This document shows, piece after piece, positions 25,747-35,097 of a stretch of DNA of 64,000 bases. The notes beneath the pieces were generated by a model. It saw only the letters and a list, made by a program, of their open reading frames with translations, searched no databases and was not told the DNA's origin. Each line of letters begins with the position of its first letter. Position 1 is the first letter of the stretch. A program made the translations under genes and the position numbers. The stretch is from Chloroflexota bacterium. GTDB taxonomy: Bacteria; Chloroflexota; Anaerolineae; 4572-78; J111. The stretch covers positions 263,983 to 327,982 of the forward strand of contig BOKF01000006.1 of the NCBI GenBank assembly GCA_016860845.1. Reading direction: 5' to 3'.

Positions 25747-28700
25747 GTGAGCTGCGACTCTAGTAACCGGGCAGCGGCCGACGCTGCCTGCGCCAATGGA
25801 GTAGCTATGCCCGCCAGCAAATGCCTGGCTTATGCTGGCCGGACAGGTAAGACTGAGGAGGTTATCCATGGCAACCTTACCACTCGAAGAAGAACTATTT
25901 CAACTGCCAGACGAAACACAATTGATGCAAATGGTGCGGGAACACTGGCAAAAATACCGGCCGATGGCCTTTACTCGCCTGCAGCAGGCCAATTATCTGG
26001 ACGAGGCGATCCGGCGGGCCGTCAATCTGACGCTGACCGGCTTAGGCCAACTCATCAACCAACGGCAAATGGATCCCTGGGAAGCGTGGGTACTGATTCG
26101 CGAAGAATGGGCCTTGCTGCCGGCGGAGGAGACAGCCGAGGCGGACGACGCCTAGAGCACCGCTGTAAAAATTGCGGCCGCTTCATCGGCAATAATATGG
26201 TTTGCCAGCCCTGTATCTTTGGCGAAGTCCTCAAAGAAACAGGCGATATCGATTGGCTTCAAATAGCCGCGCGCAGTGGGGTCAGCGTTCAACAGGCCCA
26301 GGAGCACCTATCCTCGATCGGACTAACTTTCAGGAATCCCAGAACCTCTGTCTGGGAGACGTCTAGCGCCTATCTTTCCGGCAACCTCCAAGCCAAGCTC
26401 CGCGAAGCAGAAGCGGCCGCGGCGGTAGACCCGACTTTTCGAGCCAATGTCGAGGCGCTGCGCAAAATTCAGCCGCCGGAGCTAAAACCGGACCAAATTG
26501 CCGCGCCGCTGGGGGCCGGCTGGATCCCGGAAGAGTATATCGAACAATTTGCCCAAAGTTTGGGCCTGGGGGTCAATGCCGGGTATGTACCGGAACTGGC
26601 TAAGTGGATTGTCTATCCGACCGACAAATTCAGAAAAATCAGGCGGCGCTCCGAGGCGAACAACAAACGCTGGGGGACCAAATATGTAGACGCGGTTGAC
26701 CTGCTAGAGCAGGCGCTGAACGGCCAGGAGCCTACGGTCACCAGAAGAACCGGACCGCTTAGAAAAGAAGAAACCGATCTCGACCAAACTTACGAGGCCA
26801 GGGATAAACAAAAAAAGATCAAGGAAGAGTTCGAGCGATGGCTCTGGTCTAACCGGGCTCGCGCCGAAAGGCTGGCCAGGCTCTTCAACGACCGCTTTAA
26901 TGTCACCATCCGCCCGTATTTTGATGGATCGCACTTAACCGGCTTACCCGGCTTAAACAAAGCAGTCACACTACGCTCGCATCAAAAAAACGCCATTTAC
27001 CGGCTCATCAGCAATGATGGCCAGCAAAACTCCTTCCTGGTTCACTCGACGGGGGCCGGAAAAACCCTGGTCATGATTGTCAGCGCCATGGAGATGCGCC
27101 GGCTGGGCAAAAGGCGGCGGGTACTTCAAATCGTACCCAACAATCGCGCCACCCAACACGCGTCCGATTTCCGCTGGGCCTATCCTCATGCCAGGTTGTT
27201 GGTGGTCACCAGCGAAGATTTAACCCCGGCCCGTTTCAATGAAACGATGCTGAAAATTGCCGACTTTGATGGCGATGCCGTCATTATGACCCACTCGGCT
27301 TCGGAACGTATCAAAATGCGCCCTGAAACGGAAATTGATTTTGTCCGGCATCAGGTCGAGGCGTACGACAAAGCCATTGCCCGTCTGCCGGCCGGAGCGG
27401 TCAGAAAACGAAGGTTATTAGAAGCGACCCGTGATCGACGCGCTAAAAAACTGGCCGATCTGCTCAGCGAGACAACAGCCGACTCGAACCGGTTGAGCTG
27501 GGAAGACCTGGGCATAGACCAACTGTTTGTCGACGAGGCTCACCGCTATAAGAACCTTGAATTTGCAACCCGTAAACAGGGCGTGGCCGGGATAAATCCC
27601 TCCGGCAGCGCGCGGGCTTTCGAGATGTTCATGAAAGTCCGCTACCTAGAGCAGCACTGCAACCGCTGCGGTAAATTTGTGGGCGAAGACCAGGTTTGTC
27701 GCAATTGCGGTCACTCGCTCGAAAACGCGGAGAATGAGTCCGGCAACATTTGTTTCGCTTCGGCGACACCCTTGGATAACAGCATCGCCGAGATGTACAC
27801 CTGGATGCGGTTTTTGCAGCCAAAACGACTCAAGCGATTAGGACTTGAGCATTTTGACGGCTGGTCGGGTCACTTTGCCCGGCCCACGACCATCCTGGAA
27901 CTGGCTCCTTTTGGGGGCGGCTATCGCGAAGCGACCCGTTTTGCCTCGTTTGAGAATGTCCAAAGGCTCGCGACAATTTTTAGCGAAGTGGCCGATGTTC
28001 AGCTTGATCCTCAAAAGCTGGCTATTCCCCTGCCCAAAGAGATCAAGTTCGAGGAAGGTCCGAAGATTGTGGCCTCGCCGATGTCGGACCGCCTGCGCGA
28101 GTATATGGCCTACTGCGATAAGCGGGCCGCCAAAGTGCGCGCGCGCGAGGTGCCGTTATCAGAAGATAACTTCCTGAAGATCGCCACTGATCTTAATATG
28201 GCCGCCCTGGATTATCGCCTGATTGATCAGGCTGCTCCGGATGATCCCGACTCAAAAGTCAATCTACTGGTCACGGACGTGCTCGATATTTATCGCAAAA
28301 CAAGCAGTGTTACATTAGCGGGCATGAGCGGTCAGCAGAACCTGGCCCAGGTCATCTTTCTGGATCTCTCTACCCCTAAGAAGGGATTCAATTTGTACGA
28401 CGACATCAAGGAAAAATTGATGAGTGGCGGCATCCCAGAACAGGAAATCGAGTTCATTCATGACGCCAGGACGCCTGAGGCCAAACAACGACTTTTTGAC
28501 CGGGTTAATGCCGGCGAAGTCAGGGTGTTACTGGCCTCATCTGATATGGGCGGAGAAGGGGCAAATTTTCAAGCCAGGTTAGGCTGGCTGCACCATTTAG
28601 ACGTTCCCTGGACGCCCCGAAAAGTCATTCAACGTCGTGGGCGCATGGTTCGGCAGGGAAATTATTGCCCGGAAGTTGGAACTTCGGTCTATGTCACTGC

Positions 28701-29208
28701 CGGCAGTTTTGATAAATACCGCTGGCAAACTGTAGAACGCAAGGCCCTGATGGGGAATCAGGCGCTCAGAGGCGACCTGGACAAATGTGATGATATTGAT
28801 GTCGTCCACGTCGATTACGCCACCATCAAGGCAATGGCCAGCGGCAACCCGATGGCTGAAAAGCGGGTCAAACTCCAGTTGGACCTTCAGAGATACCAGG
28901 CCCTGGAACGAGTCTACCAGAGCAGGCGAGAAGAGGCCCAAAAAGGACTCGACCAGGCTCTATCCGAACTGGCCTTGATCGAGCGCGAAGCTATTAAAGA
29001 TGCGGAGACGACAGCCACTCAGGCGGAACTCGCTAGCCGGATTGCGCAGCACCGGGCTACTCTATCTGCGCCCTTTGAGTACAGCCAAACCTTAAGGGAA
29101 CTGCAAGAGGAACTGAAGAAGGTCGAGCGAGAAATTGAATTATCCAACCAACTACCCAGCAAGCGGGGGTTAGCTGGCAAGTTGCTGAGAAAACTGTTTA
29201 ACTTCTAA
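25747..29208 (+). CDS. MSC-leader protein 3, SNF2/strawberry-notch-like helicase
   Basis: 1,153 residues from GTG 25747 (GGAGG upstream). Leader VSCDSSNRAAAD/GVAMPASK, then a low-complexity Arg/Gly/Ser linker (~35-135). Zinc ribbon 1 is CKNCGRFIGNNMVCQPC (~139-155). ATPase core: HSTGAGKT (~435), VDEAH (~596), zinc ribbon 2 CNRCGKFVGEDQVCRNC (~638), SATP (~672), then SSDMGGEGANFQ and QRRGRMVRQG (motif VI, ~961). A coiled-coil tail ends it. The motif set is that of SF2 SNF2-like enzymes, near the strawberry-notch/phage DarB-type helicases. Residues ~41-136 overlap another gene in the +1 frame. The helicase proper could instead start near 26194. Confidence 0.8.
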   Translation: MSCDSSNRAAADAACANGVAMPASKCLAYAGRTGKTEEVIHGNLTTRRRTISTARRNTIDANGAGTLAKIPADGLYSPAAGQLSGRGDPAGRQSDADRLRPTHQPTANGSLGSVGTDSRRMGLAAGGGDSRGGRRLEHRCKNCGRFIGNNMVCQPCIFGEVLKETGDIDWLQIAARSGVSVQQAQEHLSSIGLTFRNPRTSVWETSSAYLSGNLQAKLREAEAAAAVDPTFRANVEALRKIQPPELKPDQIAAPLGAGWIPEEYIEQFAQSLGLGVNAGYVPELAKWIVYPTDKFRKIRRRSEANNKRWGTKYVDAVDLLEQALNGQEPTVTRRTGPLRKEETDLDQTYEARDKQKKIKEEFERWLWSNRARAERLARLFNDRFNVTIRPYFDGSHLTGLPGLNKAVTLRSHQKNAIYRLISNDGQQNSFLVHSTGAGKTLVMIVSAMEMRRLGKRRRVLQIVPNNRATQHASDFRWAYPHARLLVVTSEDLTPARFNETMLKIADFDGDAVIMTHSASERIKMRPETEIDFVRHQVEAYDKAIARLPAGAVRKRRLLEATRDRRAKKLADLLSETTADSNRLSWEDLGIDQLFVDEAHRYKNLEFATRKQGVAGINPSGSARAFEMFMKVRYLEQHCNRCGKFVGEDQVCRNCGHSLENAENESGNICFASATPLDNSIAEMYTWMRFLQPKRLKRLGLEHFDGWSGHFARPTTILELAPFGGGYREATRFASFENVQRLATIFSEVADVQLDPQKLAIPLPKEIKFEEGPKIVASPMSDRLREYMAYCDKRAAKVRAREVPLSEDNFLKIATDLNMAALDYRLIDQAAPDDPDSKVNLLVTDVLDIYRKTSSVTLAGMSGQQNLAQVIFLDLSTPKKGFNLYDDIKEKLMSGGIPEQEIEFIHDARTPEAKQRLFDRVNAGEVRVLLASSDMGGEGANFQARLGWLHHLDVPWTPRKVIQRRGRMVRQGNYCPEVGTSVYVTAGSFDKYRWQTVERKALMGNQALRGDLDKCDDIDVVHVDYATIKAMASGNPMAEKRVKLQLDLQRYQALERVYQSRREEAQKGLDQALSELALIEREAIKDAETTATQAELASRIAQHRATLSAPFEYSQTLRELQEELKKVEREIELSNQLPSKRGLAGKLLRKLFNF
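25868..26155 (+). CDS. Small helical protein overlapping the helicase N-terminus
   Basis: 95 residues in a different frame from the surrounding helicase gene, with its own GAGGAGG site six bases ahead of ATG 25868. The sequence (MATLPLEEELFQLPDE, HWQKYRPMAFTRL, PWEAWVLIREEWALLP) is far more protein-like than the Arg/Gly-rich reading of the same DNA in the helicase frame. Its stop TAG (26153-26155) falls where the helicase zinc ribbon begins. Either the genes truly overlap or an indel pair has split a leader+this domain+helicase fusion. Confidence 0.6.
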   Translation: MATLPLEEELFQLPDETQLMQMVREHWQKYRPMAFTRLQQANYLDEAIRRAVNLTLTGLGQLINQRQMDPWEAWVLIREEWALLPAEETAEADDA

Positions 29209-29266
29209 CCAACTATGAGTTCAAAAGTATCCTTAATGTACAACGTCCAAGAACGAGGTAACCAAG

Positions 29267-29956
29267 ATGGCTTGTGACGATAACACCAATAAAGCCTGTA
29301 GCGGCGCTGCTGCCTCCGGCGGCATCAGCAAAACCCAGAGCAAGGCCACCTTTATCAGCGCCTCGTTCGCCAACAAAGCGCTCGACGTAATCGACCGAAA
29401 CGGTCTGGTGGCCAGGGCGGCCAGGAATCCGCTCACAAAAGTAGCGATTTCTCCCTACACCGTCACGGCGTTAACCGCGCAAGCGCCTGTGCTCTTAGGG
29501 AGGGCAGTGATTGATACAGTCGCCGGCGCTGCGGCTGGCAAACGGCCTTTTGGTTCCGGTATCCGGCCTGACGTCGAGAGGGGCGCCATCGAGCATGTGA
29601 TCATCCCCCAAACCTACTACGATCCAAACGGCGTGCCGTTCAAAAGATCGACTCCAATCTCCATCTATCACGACAAAAAAGACCCCTCGATCACTTGTTT
29701 CCAGATGGAAGAAGGACTGTGGGAAAAGAAACCGTATCGTGGCGGTACCCTACTCGAGGCCAAAATGCAGCCATCCAGGAGAATTTACTTCAAAGGCGAC
29801 ATCTCCAACGATGATGCCGTGCATGTTGCCGCTGGGATAAGAAAAGCTCACAAACTGAGTGGGTATGTCGGCCAGGTCAGTGAGCTAGAGAAGTTGTCGC
29901 CGGCCTGGGCCACAGCCAAGCAAAAAATGATCCAGGCATGTTTTGAAGAAAATTAG
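29267..29956 (+). CDS. MSC-leader protein 4, divergent module A
   Basis: 229 residues from ATG 29267 (GAGGT upstream). The leader begins MACDDNTNKACS and has GISKTQSK. A short central region is followed by a divergent copy of module A (~95-225): PISIYHD, EEGLWEKKPYRGG, SRRIYFKGDISNDDAVHVAAG and the signature GYVGQVSELEKLSPAWATAKQ. The last element recurs in the proteins at 33284, 37867, 39052 and, weakly, 40123. Function unknown. Confidence 0.65.
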   Translation: MACDDNTNKACSGAAASGGISKTQSKATFISASFANKALDVIDRNGLVARAARNPLTKVAISPYTVTALTAQAPVLLGRAVIDTVAGAAAGKRPFGSGIRPDVERGAIEHVIIPQTYYDPNGVPFKRSTPISIYHDKKDPSITCFQMEEGLWEKKPYRGGTLLEAKMQPSRRIYFKGDISNDDAVHVAAGIRKAHKLSGYVGQVSELEKLSPAWATAKQKMIQACFEEN

Positions 29957-29973
29957 GGGGAAGGATCGCAAGA

Positions 29974-30111
29974 ATGGACGCTGCCGTGATTGTCGCCCCG
30001 TTGATGCGGCAAAAACAAACCGGTGAATTTACTGCCTGGACTTTACGAGGCAGCGCTATGGTTTCGTGGCCAACTGCCGGATTCTGGCCAAAGGCGGGCC
30101 TAAATAGGTGA
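29974..30111 (+). CDS. Possible 45-aa ORF
   Basis: ATG 29974 is preceded by AAGGA, and the frame ends TGA 30109-30111. The product (MDAAVIVAPLMRQKQTG...) has no recognised motif. The rest of the gap to 30253 holds only a small hairpin (ATCACCC/GGGGTGAT near 30150-30173). Confidence 0.25.
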   Translation: MDAAVIVAPLMRQKQTGEFTAWTLRGSAMVSWPTAGFWPKAGLNR

Positions 30112-30252
30112 GGATCGAAGAACCGTGTACGGTATCGTCGCCCCAATCACTCATCACCCTCGATCTAGGGGTGATCGCCGGGCGAGAATTGTCCGGCCTA
30201 CTTAGTTCCGACTTGATCGGTTACGGTTGCTGAAAGGTATCGAATCAGTCCT

Positions 30253-31041
30253 ATGAGCTGCGATTCAAACGCCAACAAAGTGGCCAAAATGGTGTGTCAA
30301 ATCAGTTCCGGCATCTCTCAACTGGCCAGTAAAAGGTCTTTTTACGCCGGCGTTGCGCTTGGCGCTGCCGGAACCGGGCTGGGTGTTTTAGTCGTTTCAA
30401 AACTGCGCCGCCCCAAAGGCATCAGCCAGCCAACCCTAGTCAGGGTAGGCCCGGCAGGTAAGACCGCGAACGGAAATGGCTGGTCCAATGCTCAAACTCC
30501 TAGACCTGGCAGTAGAACCAACCCATTACCTTTACCCAATTTGGAAGCCGCAACGACCGCCAGCGGTAGCCGGGCAAATCCCAGGCCGCTGCCCAACCCG
30601 GAGACGCTTCATGCCAGTGGCAGCCGGGCCAATCCTGCCTCCATCCCGGTTTTATCCGCCCGGCCGCCGGAGACAAAGTTGCAAACAGCCTCCCTGAAAG
30701 TCCAAACCAGCACGGGCGAACTGTTTGCTCCCAAAAATAGCTACCGGGTGGTGCGGCCTGATGGCTGCGACACGGGCCTGGCTGTCACCCCGCACCTCGA
30801 AGAAAACAAAAATGGCCAACCGCTTGAGAGTGATAGCTCCTGGTGTGTGACGCATACCGGTACTGGCGCGTTGATCAGCGGTCCCTACGATACGGTTTCA
30901 AAAGCGCACAATCTGGCTACCCAACTGTCTGTTTTGCGCTGGACGGCGGTAACGATACCCGGAGCTGATGTGGAAAAGGCCAGGCAGATCATTGAGGGGT
31001 ATCAGCAGTTTCTAAAGGATAAAGAATTAAATGTCCTGTGA
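30253..31041 (+). CDS. MSC-leader protein 5, membrane anchor plus module B
   Basis: 262 residues from ATG 30253. Leader MSCDSNANKVAK with GISQLASK (1-27), then a TM segment FYAGVALGAAGTGLGVLVV (~30-48) and positive residues (KLRRPK). A Pro-rich linker has three near-repeats, GSRTNPLPLPN, GSRANPRPLPN and GSRANPASIPV. Module B (~170-255): CDTGLAVTPHLE, SSWCVTHTGTG, SGPYDTVSKAHNLATQLSVLRW. The Lys/Arg after the TM suggests the body is cytosolic. Its 3' end overlaps the next gene by 11 bases. Confidence 0.7.
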   Translation: MSCDSNANKVAKMVCQISSGISQLASKRSFYAGVALGAAGTGLGVLVVSKLRRPKGISQPTLVRVGPAGKTANGNGWSNAQTPRPGSRTNPLPLPNLEAATTASGSRANPRPLPNPETLHASGSRANPASIPVLSARPPETKLQTASLKVQTSTGELFAPKNSYRVVRPDGCDTGLAVTPHLEENKNGQPLESDSSWCVTHTGTGALISGPYDTVSKAHNLATQLSVLRWTAVTIPGADVEKARQIIEGYQQFLKDKELNVL

Positions 31042-32470
31042 CCAAAACACGAATCGAATCTCTCGCCTGATTTGTACCGGGCTAACCCATATGTCCAACA
31101 AACGTGGCTTTTACGCCGGTCTTGCGCTTGGCGGCGCTGGTCTGGTGGGGGCCGGTTTATTAGCCAGGGCCAGGCGGCACAGTGATCCTGGCCGAGGGCA
31201 GCCGGCCGCAGTCGCCATCCAGGCTACCCCTAATGGCCTGGGGAGGGTTCGTCATATCCCTCAACTCCAGGCCCGGCCCAAGATCAAACCAACCACCAAG
31301 CTGGGATCATCAGATCGATGCGCCAGCTGCCGCACGCCCGCAGGGAGTAAACCGGGCGCCTGGTATATTGTGAGTAGTCGTGTTTACTGCCCTGACTGCG
31401 CGCCGAATGCGGCCAACCAGATCGGAGCCGACCTGGCCGTACCCGAGCCGGTAGCCAATGAGGTGGTGATCAGCGGGATGAAAGGGGCGGGGACGGTTGT
31501 GACTAGCAGCCGGCCAAACCCCACCAGTTCCAAAATCCCCGTTGTCAGCACTTCGCTGCGGCAGCCCGATGTTTTGAATCCGGACCGTATGGTTAAAACC
31601 AAGTTAATGCCGGCTTCCATTAAAATCTGCATCGGTAAAGATGTGAGTGGGCCGGTCTACGTCATTGCCAACGACGGGTATGTGGTTTTGCGCGCCGGAG
31701 ATGGCGGCGACACCGGTATGGCGATCACGCCCACCCTCATTCTGCCAGCCAAGCCAGGGGACGATTTAAGCGTAGATTTAACCCAATGGAACCTAACCCA
31801 CATCAACAGCGGTACCGTGATCACCGGCAAAGCTTACGAAACGATTGAGGAAGCCCAAATGCTGGCCAGTATCCTGGCCCAACTGGATTGGACCAAAGAA
31901 GAATACGAGATAAGCACGGAAGAGATCAGGAAAACAAACGCCACGATTTCGATGTTCAATCAGGCGATGTCGGTCCGCAAAAAGCAACAGCAAAGTGTGG
32001 TAAAAGCGGCCCAGGCTCCTTCAACCGCCGCGCCTGGCCAGGGAGTTACGTCAGCCGACTTAACCGGCCCGGTCGCTGTCGTTCCGCTTCAGCAAGGACT
32101 GACGATGGCCGATTCGCTCACCGGCAAGGTTATGGCCGATCGGTACGGAGGCATCTCCAGGGTGGTCCATGACAGCGGCGATATCCTGCTTATGGTCGAT
32201 AGTATGGGGGAAAGATATGAAGTCGAGCGGGCAGCAGTTTATCCCCCCACCGAACAAGACTATCAAACCTCCCGGATCGCCATGCCTGTTGATCCGACCC
32301 AAAGGTCCGGCGAAAAATGCGCCAAGTGTGGGCAATTAACCAGCCAGGCTAGAACTGGCGAGAAGTGGTACAGGCTGAATTACCAAACCTTTTGCCCCTC
32401 CTGCGGGATTAAATACGCCCATGCTGAGGATTTTGAGATGGAAGAGATTGTCGGCAGCGAGGTCGGCTGA
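31031..32470 (+). CDS. MSC-leader protein 6, TM anchor, two zinc ribbons, module B
   Basis: 479 residues. Leader MSCDQNTNRISR with THMSNK (1-24), TM ~28-46 (YAGLALGGAGLVGAGLLA) then RARRH. Zinc ribbon 1 has cysteines 97, 100, 120 and 123 (CASC...GSKPGAWY...CPDC). Module B spans ~205-310 (DTGMAITPTL, TQWNLTHINSGTVITG, EEAQMLASILAQLDW). A KOW/SH3-like segment (MADRYGGISRVVHDSG) precedes zinc ribbon 2 (Cys 430, 433, 455, 458). It overlaps the genes on both sides, so translation is probably coupled. The zinc ribbons suggest nucleic-acid or protein binding. Confidence 0.7.
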   Translation: MSCDQNTNRISRLICTGLTHMSNKRGFYAGLALGGAGLVGAGLLARARRHSDPGRGQPAAVAIQATPNGLGRVRHIPQLQARPKIKPTTKLGSSDRCASCRTPAGSKPGAWYIVSSRVYCPDCAPNAANQIGADLAVPEPVANEVVISGMKGAGTVVTSSRPNPTSSKIPVVSTSLRQPDVLNPDRMVKTKLMPASIKICIGKDVSGPVYVIANDGYVVLRAGDGGDTGMAITPTLILPAKPGDDLSVDLTQWNLTHINSGTVITGKAYETIEEAQMLASILAQLDWTKEEYEISTEEIRKTNATISMFNQAMSVRKKQQQSVVKAAQAPSTAAPGQGVTSADLTGPVAVVPLQQGLTMADSLTGKVMADRYGGISRVVHDSGDILLMVDSMGERYEVERAAVYPPTEQDYQTSRIAMPVDPTQRSGEKCAKCGQLTSQARTGEKWYRLNYQTFCPSCGIKYAHAEDFEMEEIVGSEVG

Positions 32471-33279
32471 TGAGCTGCGAAAAAAACTCGGCCAAGGCCG
32501 GTCAAACGGCCACCAAAAACGGGATCAGCAAAAATGGCGCCAAGAGCAGCTTCGTCGCCGGCTCTACCCCCCAGGCTTCCTATTTTGTCGCCGACAAACC
32601 GGCAGACAAAAAAGAGAAGGTCAGCCAGAAAAAGCGGCCGCAGGGGCGAGCCTCGGGGAAAAAGAAAGCCTTCTCTAAAAATGGGAAGGTCGCCCAGAAA
32701 CTATTTTTCGAACTGGCCAGGCAGCAAAAAACCGCTGTACCAGGGGAGAAGAAAGAAGATAAAAAAGAGGGCAAACCGCTTCCGGCTCAGCGACCCATCA
32801 ATGTGGTCAAGGACTTTACCCCCGCTGAGCTGCAGACGATCTCGATCCAGCTCAGGCTTGGTACAGCGGATATATCGCGTCGCCTGCGTGAAGCAGGTTT
32901 GGGCATCTCGCGAGGTATCGGCCATGGCGATCCTCGTCCCCTCGATTGGGTCGAGTCTGATCGCAAAAACTTCCAATTTCTGGTCACGCAATTAACCGAA
33001 GCCAGACGGGGTCGAGGAACCCTGGATTTGTCGGCGCTGAACAAGAGTGAGGTGGTTGATTTGTGGGAGTTTTGCCGGTTCGAAGCGGATCGAGCCAGGC
33101 GAAATATGGATCATCTAAGTGTGCCAGGAGGTTCAATCGGCGGACCTACCGCCGAATACTTGATCGGCAACCATAAATTAGAGGCCCGGTTTTTCAGCCA
33201 CGTCGCTGCCAATATCGAGAAGATGGTTCCGGCTGAGGAGCTGGACGAAACTATTGGCCCCGTATGGGAGATGGATTAA
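32470..33279 (+). CDS. MSC-leader protein 7, Lys-rich
   Basis: 269 residues. The start ATG shares one base with the previous stop (TGATG). Leader MSCEKNSAKAGQ with GISKNGAK. A very basic stretch (~40-100: KPADKKEK, KKRPQGRASGKKK) could bind nucleic acid. The C-terminal ~150 residues are helical (FTPAELQTISIQLRL, LWEFCRFEADRARRNMDHL). No family recognised. Four bases separate its stop from the next ATG. Confidence 0.65.
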   Translation: MSCEKNSAKAGQTATKNGISKNGAKSSFVAGSTPQASYFVADKPADKKEKVSQKKRPQGRASGKKKAFSKNGKVAQKLFFELARQQKTAVPGEKKEDKKEGKPLPAQRPINVVKDFTPAELQTISIQLRLGTADISRRLREAGLGISRGIGHGDPRPLDWVESDRKNFQFLVTQLTEARRGRGTLDLSALNKSEVVDLWEFCRFEADRARRNMDHLSVPGGSIGGPTAEYLIGNHKLEARFFSHVAANIEKMVPAEELDETIGPVWEMD

Positions 33280-33283
33280 AGCT

Positions 33284-34996
33284 ATGTCCTGCGAAAAGAA
33301 CACAACTGTGGTTGGTAACATTGCCGGGGTAAAAGCGGGAATTAGTAGCCTGCAAAGTAGATTTTGTGGCATGACCGGGCGCATGGTCAGCGCGGTCACT
33401 GGCCAAATCACCCCATCTACAGCCGCTCTGACGACCACAGTGGGTCATGTGACTGTGGCCAAAACTGAGCTTGATGACCTCCAAAAGAAACTCTACCAGA
33501 CAACTGAGCGCGCGGTTAATAGGGCGGCAAGGGAGGTTAGTCGTTCGGCCACGCACGCCATGTCCGCTGACAGTGAGGTTACCGGGCCAGCGGTAGGTGC
33601 GGTCACCGCTAAAGTCGGTCGCTCAGCCACGGGCGCTCTATTTGTCCTGGAAAGTTTCGATGGGCCTAAATCCCTCGATTCACTCATGCCGGTAGGGCTT
33701 CTCCTGGAAGCCGGGGCGCTCCTGTCAGCTTTACGACCGAAACGCTCCCCGGTGCTGGACGAGGCGGCTTTAGACCTGTCGGACGATGGAACCACGTGGA
33801 TAAATCCGCATAACGGGCGCCGGGAAACATTGCCTGATTGGTTTAACGACGGGGTGACGAAGCGCCGAGAATTTCGAGCAGAAACTGAGCCAAAGGACCA
33901 CAGAAAACCTCGTCAATTCCCTGAACCGCGACCCTTTATGGCCAGGACTCCCACGGCCGACCAAATCGCGGATAAGGTCCGCAAACGGGCACTTATGATT
34001 CTCGGGGTGATGAAACTTGCCCAGATGGCCAGCGTGTTTATCGGTACTGGTATCGGTCGGATGAGCCGGCGCAACAAAATAGGGGTGGTGGACGGTCTTG
34101 AACAACGTTTCTTCTTTTTAAACACAACCAAGATGCCAGTCACGACCTGGAAATCAAGTCTGACGCCGCTCTTCAATCTGGCCGACAGCGGCGTAAGCCC
34201 GGTGCTGCGCAGCGATGGCCTCATGTTTGAGGTAAGTGGCAAAACCTGGCACCGGGGTACGGTCGTTATCAAAACCGCCCAGGGTGAACGAACGATGACC
34301 CATCTGCAAAGTCTTTCCGTCCCGGCAGCTCACTATTACTTCAGCCGTCGTCTGGACGACAATGAGGCGGTCGGCATCGTCTCAAATCAAAAAGGCTTTG
34401 ATCCAAAGCACATGCCGGATCGACAAGGCGTGCCATCCAGTGGTTACGCCGGTCAGATTTCAGAAATCGAGTCCCTCTTGCCGCTGTGGGCCTCGTTAAA
34501 ACGAGGCCTGATTCAAGCCCACCTTCGCTGGGGCGCTCTGCCCAATCATAACCAGGCTGAGCGGGCGGTGACTGCTTCAGTCACGGCCACTCCAACCGAT
34601 TCTGGCACCGCCAAGGGCAATATCCGGCCATCTACCGGGCGCGATAACGGAAAGCGGCGTAAGGACAAAACGAAACCCATCTCCGGGAGCGCCGCTGATA
34701 AAACTCCAAAACCACCCGGGGAGGAGGTTCCTAAACCAAAAATCAGCAGCGATATTCACCCCCTGGATAACATTGGGCCTCGCGTGCGAATCGGCGACAA
34801 AGAGTATCGGGTTATGGTCAGGCGAATTGTAAAATCAGCAGACCAGCGCAGCCTGGCAGACGCTACTTATTACGACGAAGAAAATGACGCCTGGAAAATA
34901 GTGGCGGACGACAATATCCGTGAGGGGCTGGCCTCTCAGGTCGAAGCAGGGATGATGCCAATATGGGACGAGATCGAAGCGTCCATAGGCAATTAA
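33284..34996 (+). CDS. MSC-leader protein 8, modules A and D
   Basis: 570 residues from ATG 33284, coupled to the preceding gene. Leader MSCEKNTTVVGN with GISSLQSR. A helical region (~35-110) and a variable middle are followed by module A (~275-415): FFLNTTKMPVTTWKSSL, KTWHRGTVVIKT, MTHLQSLSVP, HYYFSRRL, GYAGQISEIESLLPLWASLKR. A Pro/Lys-rich linker leads to module D (~500-570): IGDKEYRVMVRRIV, ATYYDEENDAW. Module D recurs in the gene at 40123. An ORF extension upstream to 33254 is not needed. Confidence 0.7.
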   Translation: MSCEKNTTVVGNIAGVKAGISSLQSRFCGMTGRMVSAVTGQITPSTAALTTTVGHVTVAKTELDDLQKKLYQTTERAVNRAAREVSRSATHAMSADSEVTGPAVGAVTAKVGRSATGALFVLESFDGPKSLDSLMPVGLLLEAGALLSALRPKRSPVLDEAALDLSDDGTTWINPHNGRRETLPDWFNDGVTKRREFRAETEPKDHRKPRQFPEPRPFMARTPTADQIADKVRKRALMILGVMKLAQMASVFIGTGIGRMSRRNKIGVVDGLEQRFFFLNTTKMPVTTWKSSLTPLFNLADSGVSPVLRSDGLMFEVSGKTWHRGTVVIKTAQGERTMTHLQSLSVPAAHYYFSRRLDDNEAVGIVSNQKGFDPKHMPDRQGVPSSGYAGQISEIESLLPLWASLKRGLIQAHLRWGALPNHNQAERAVTASVTATPTDSGTAKGNIRPSTGRDNGKRRKDKTKPISGSAADKTPKPPGEEVPKPKISSDIHPLDNIGPRVRIGDKEYRVMVRRIVKSADQRSLADATYYDEENDAWKIVADDNIREGLASQVEAGMMPIWDEIEASIGN

Positions 34997-35097
34997 AATC
35001 AGTGGATAGCAAAAACTTATCAAATCCAACTACTCCAAGAATATCTTTAACCTGGGCCCAATTATCTTCTGTTCATCAAACGAAAGGTTTTTACATC

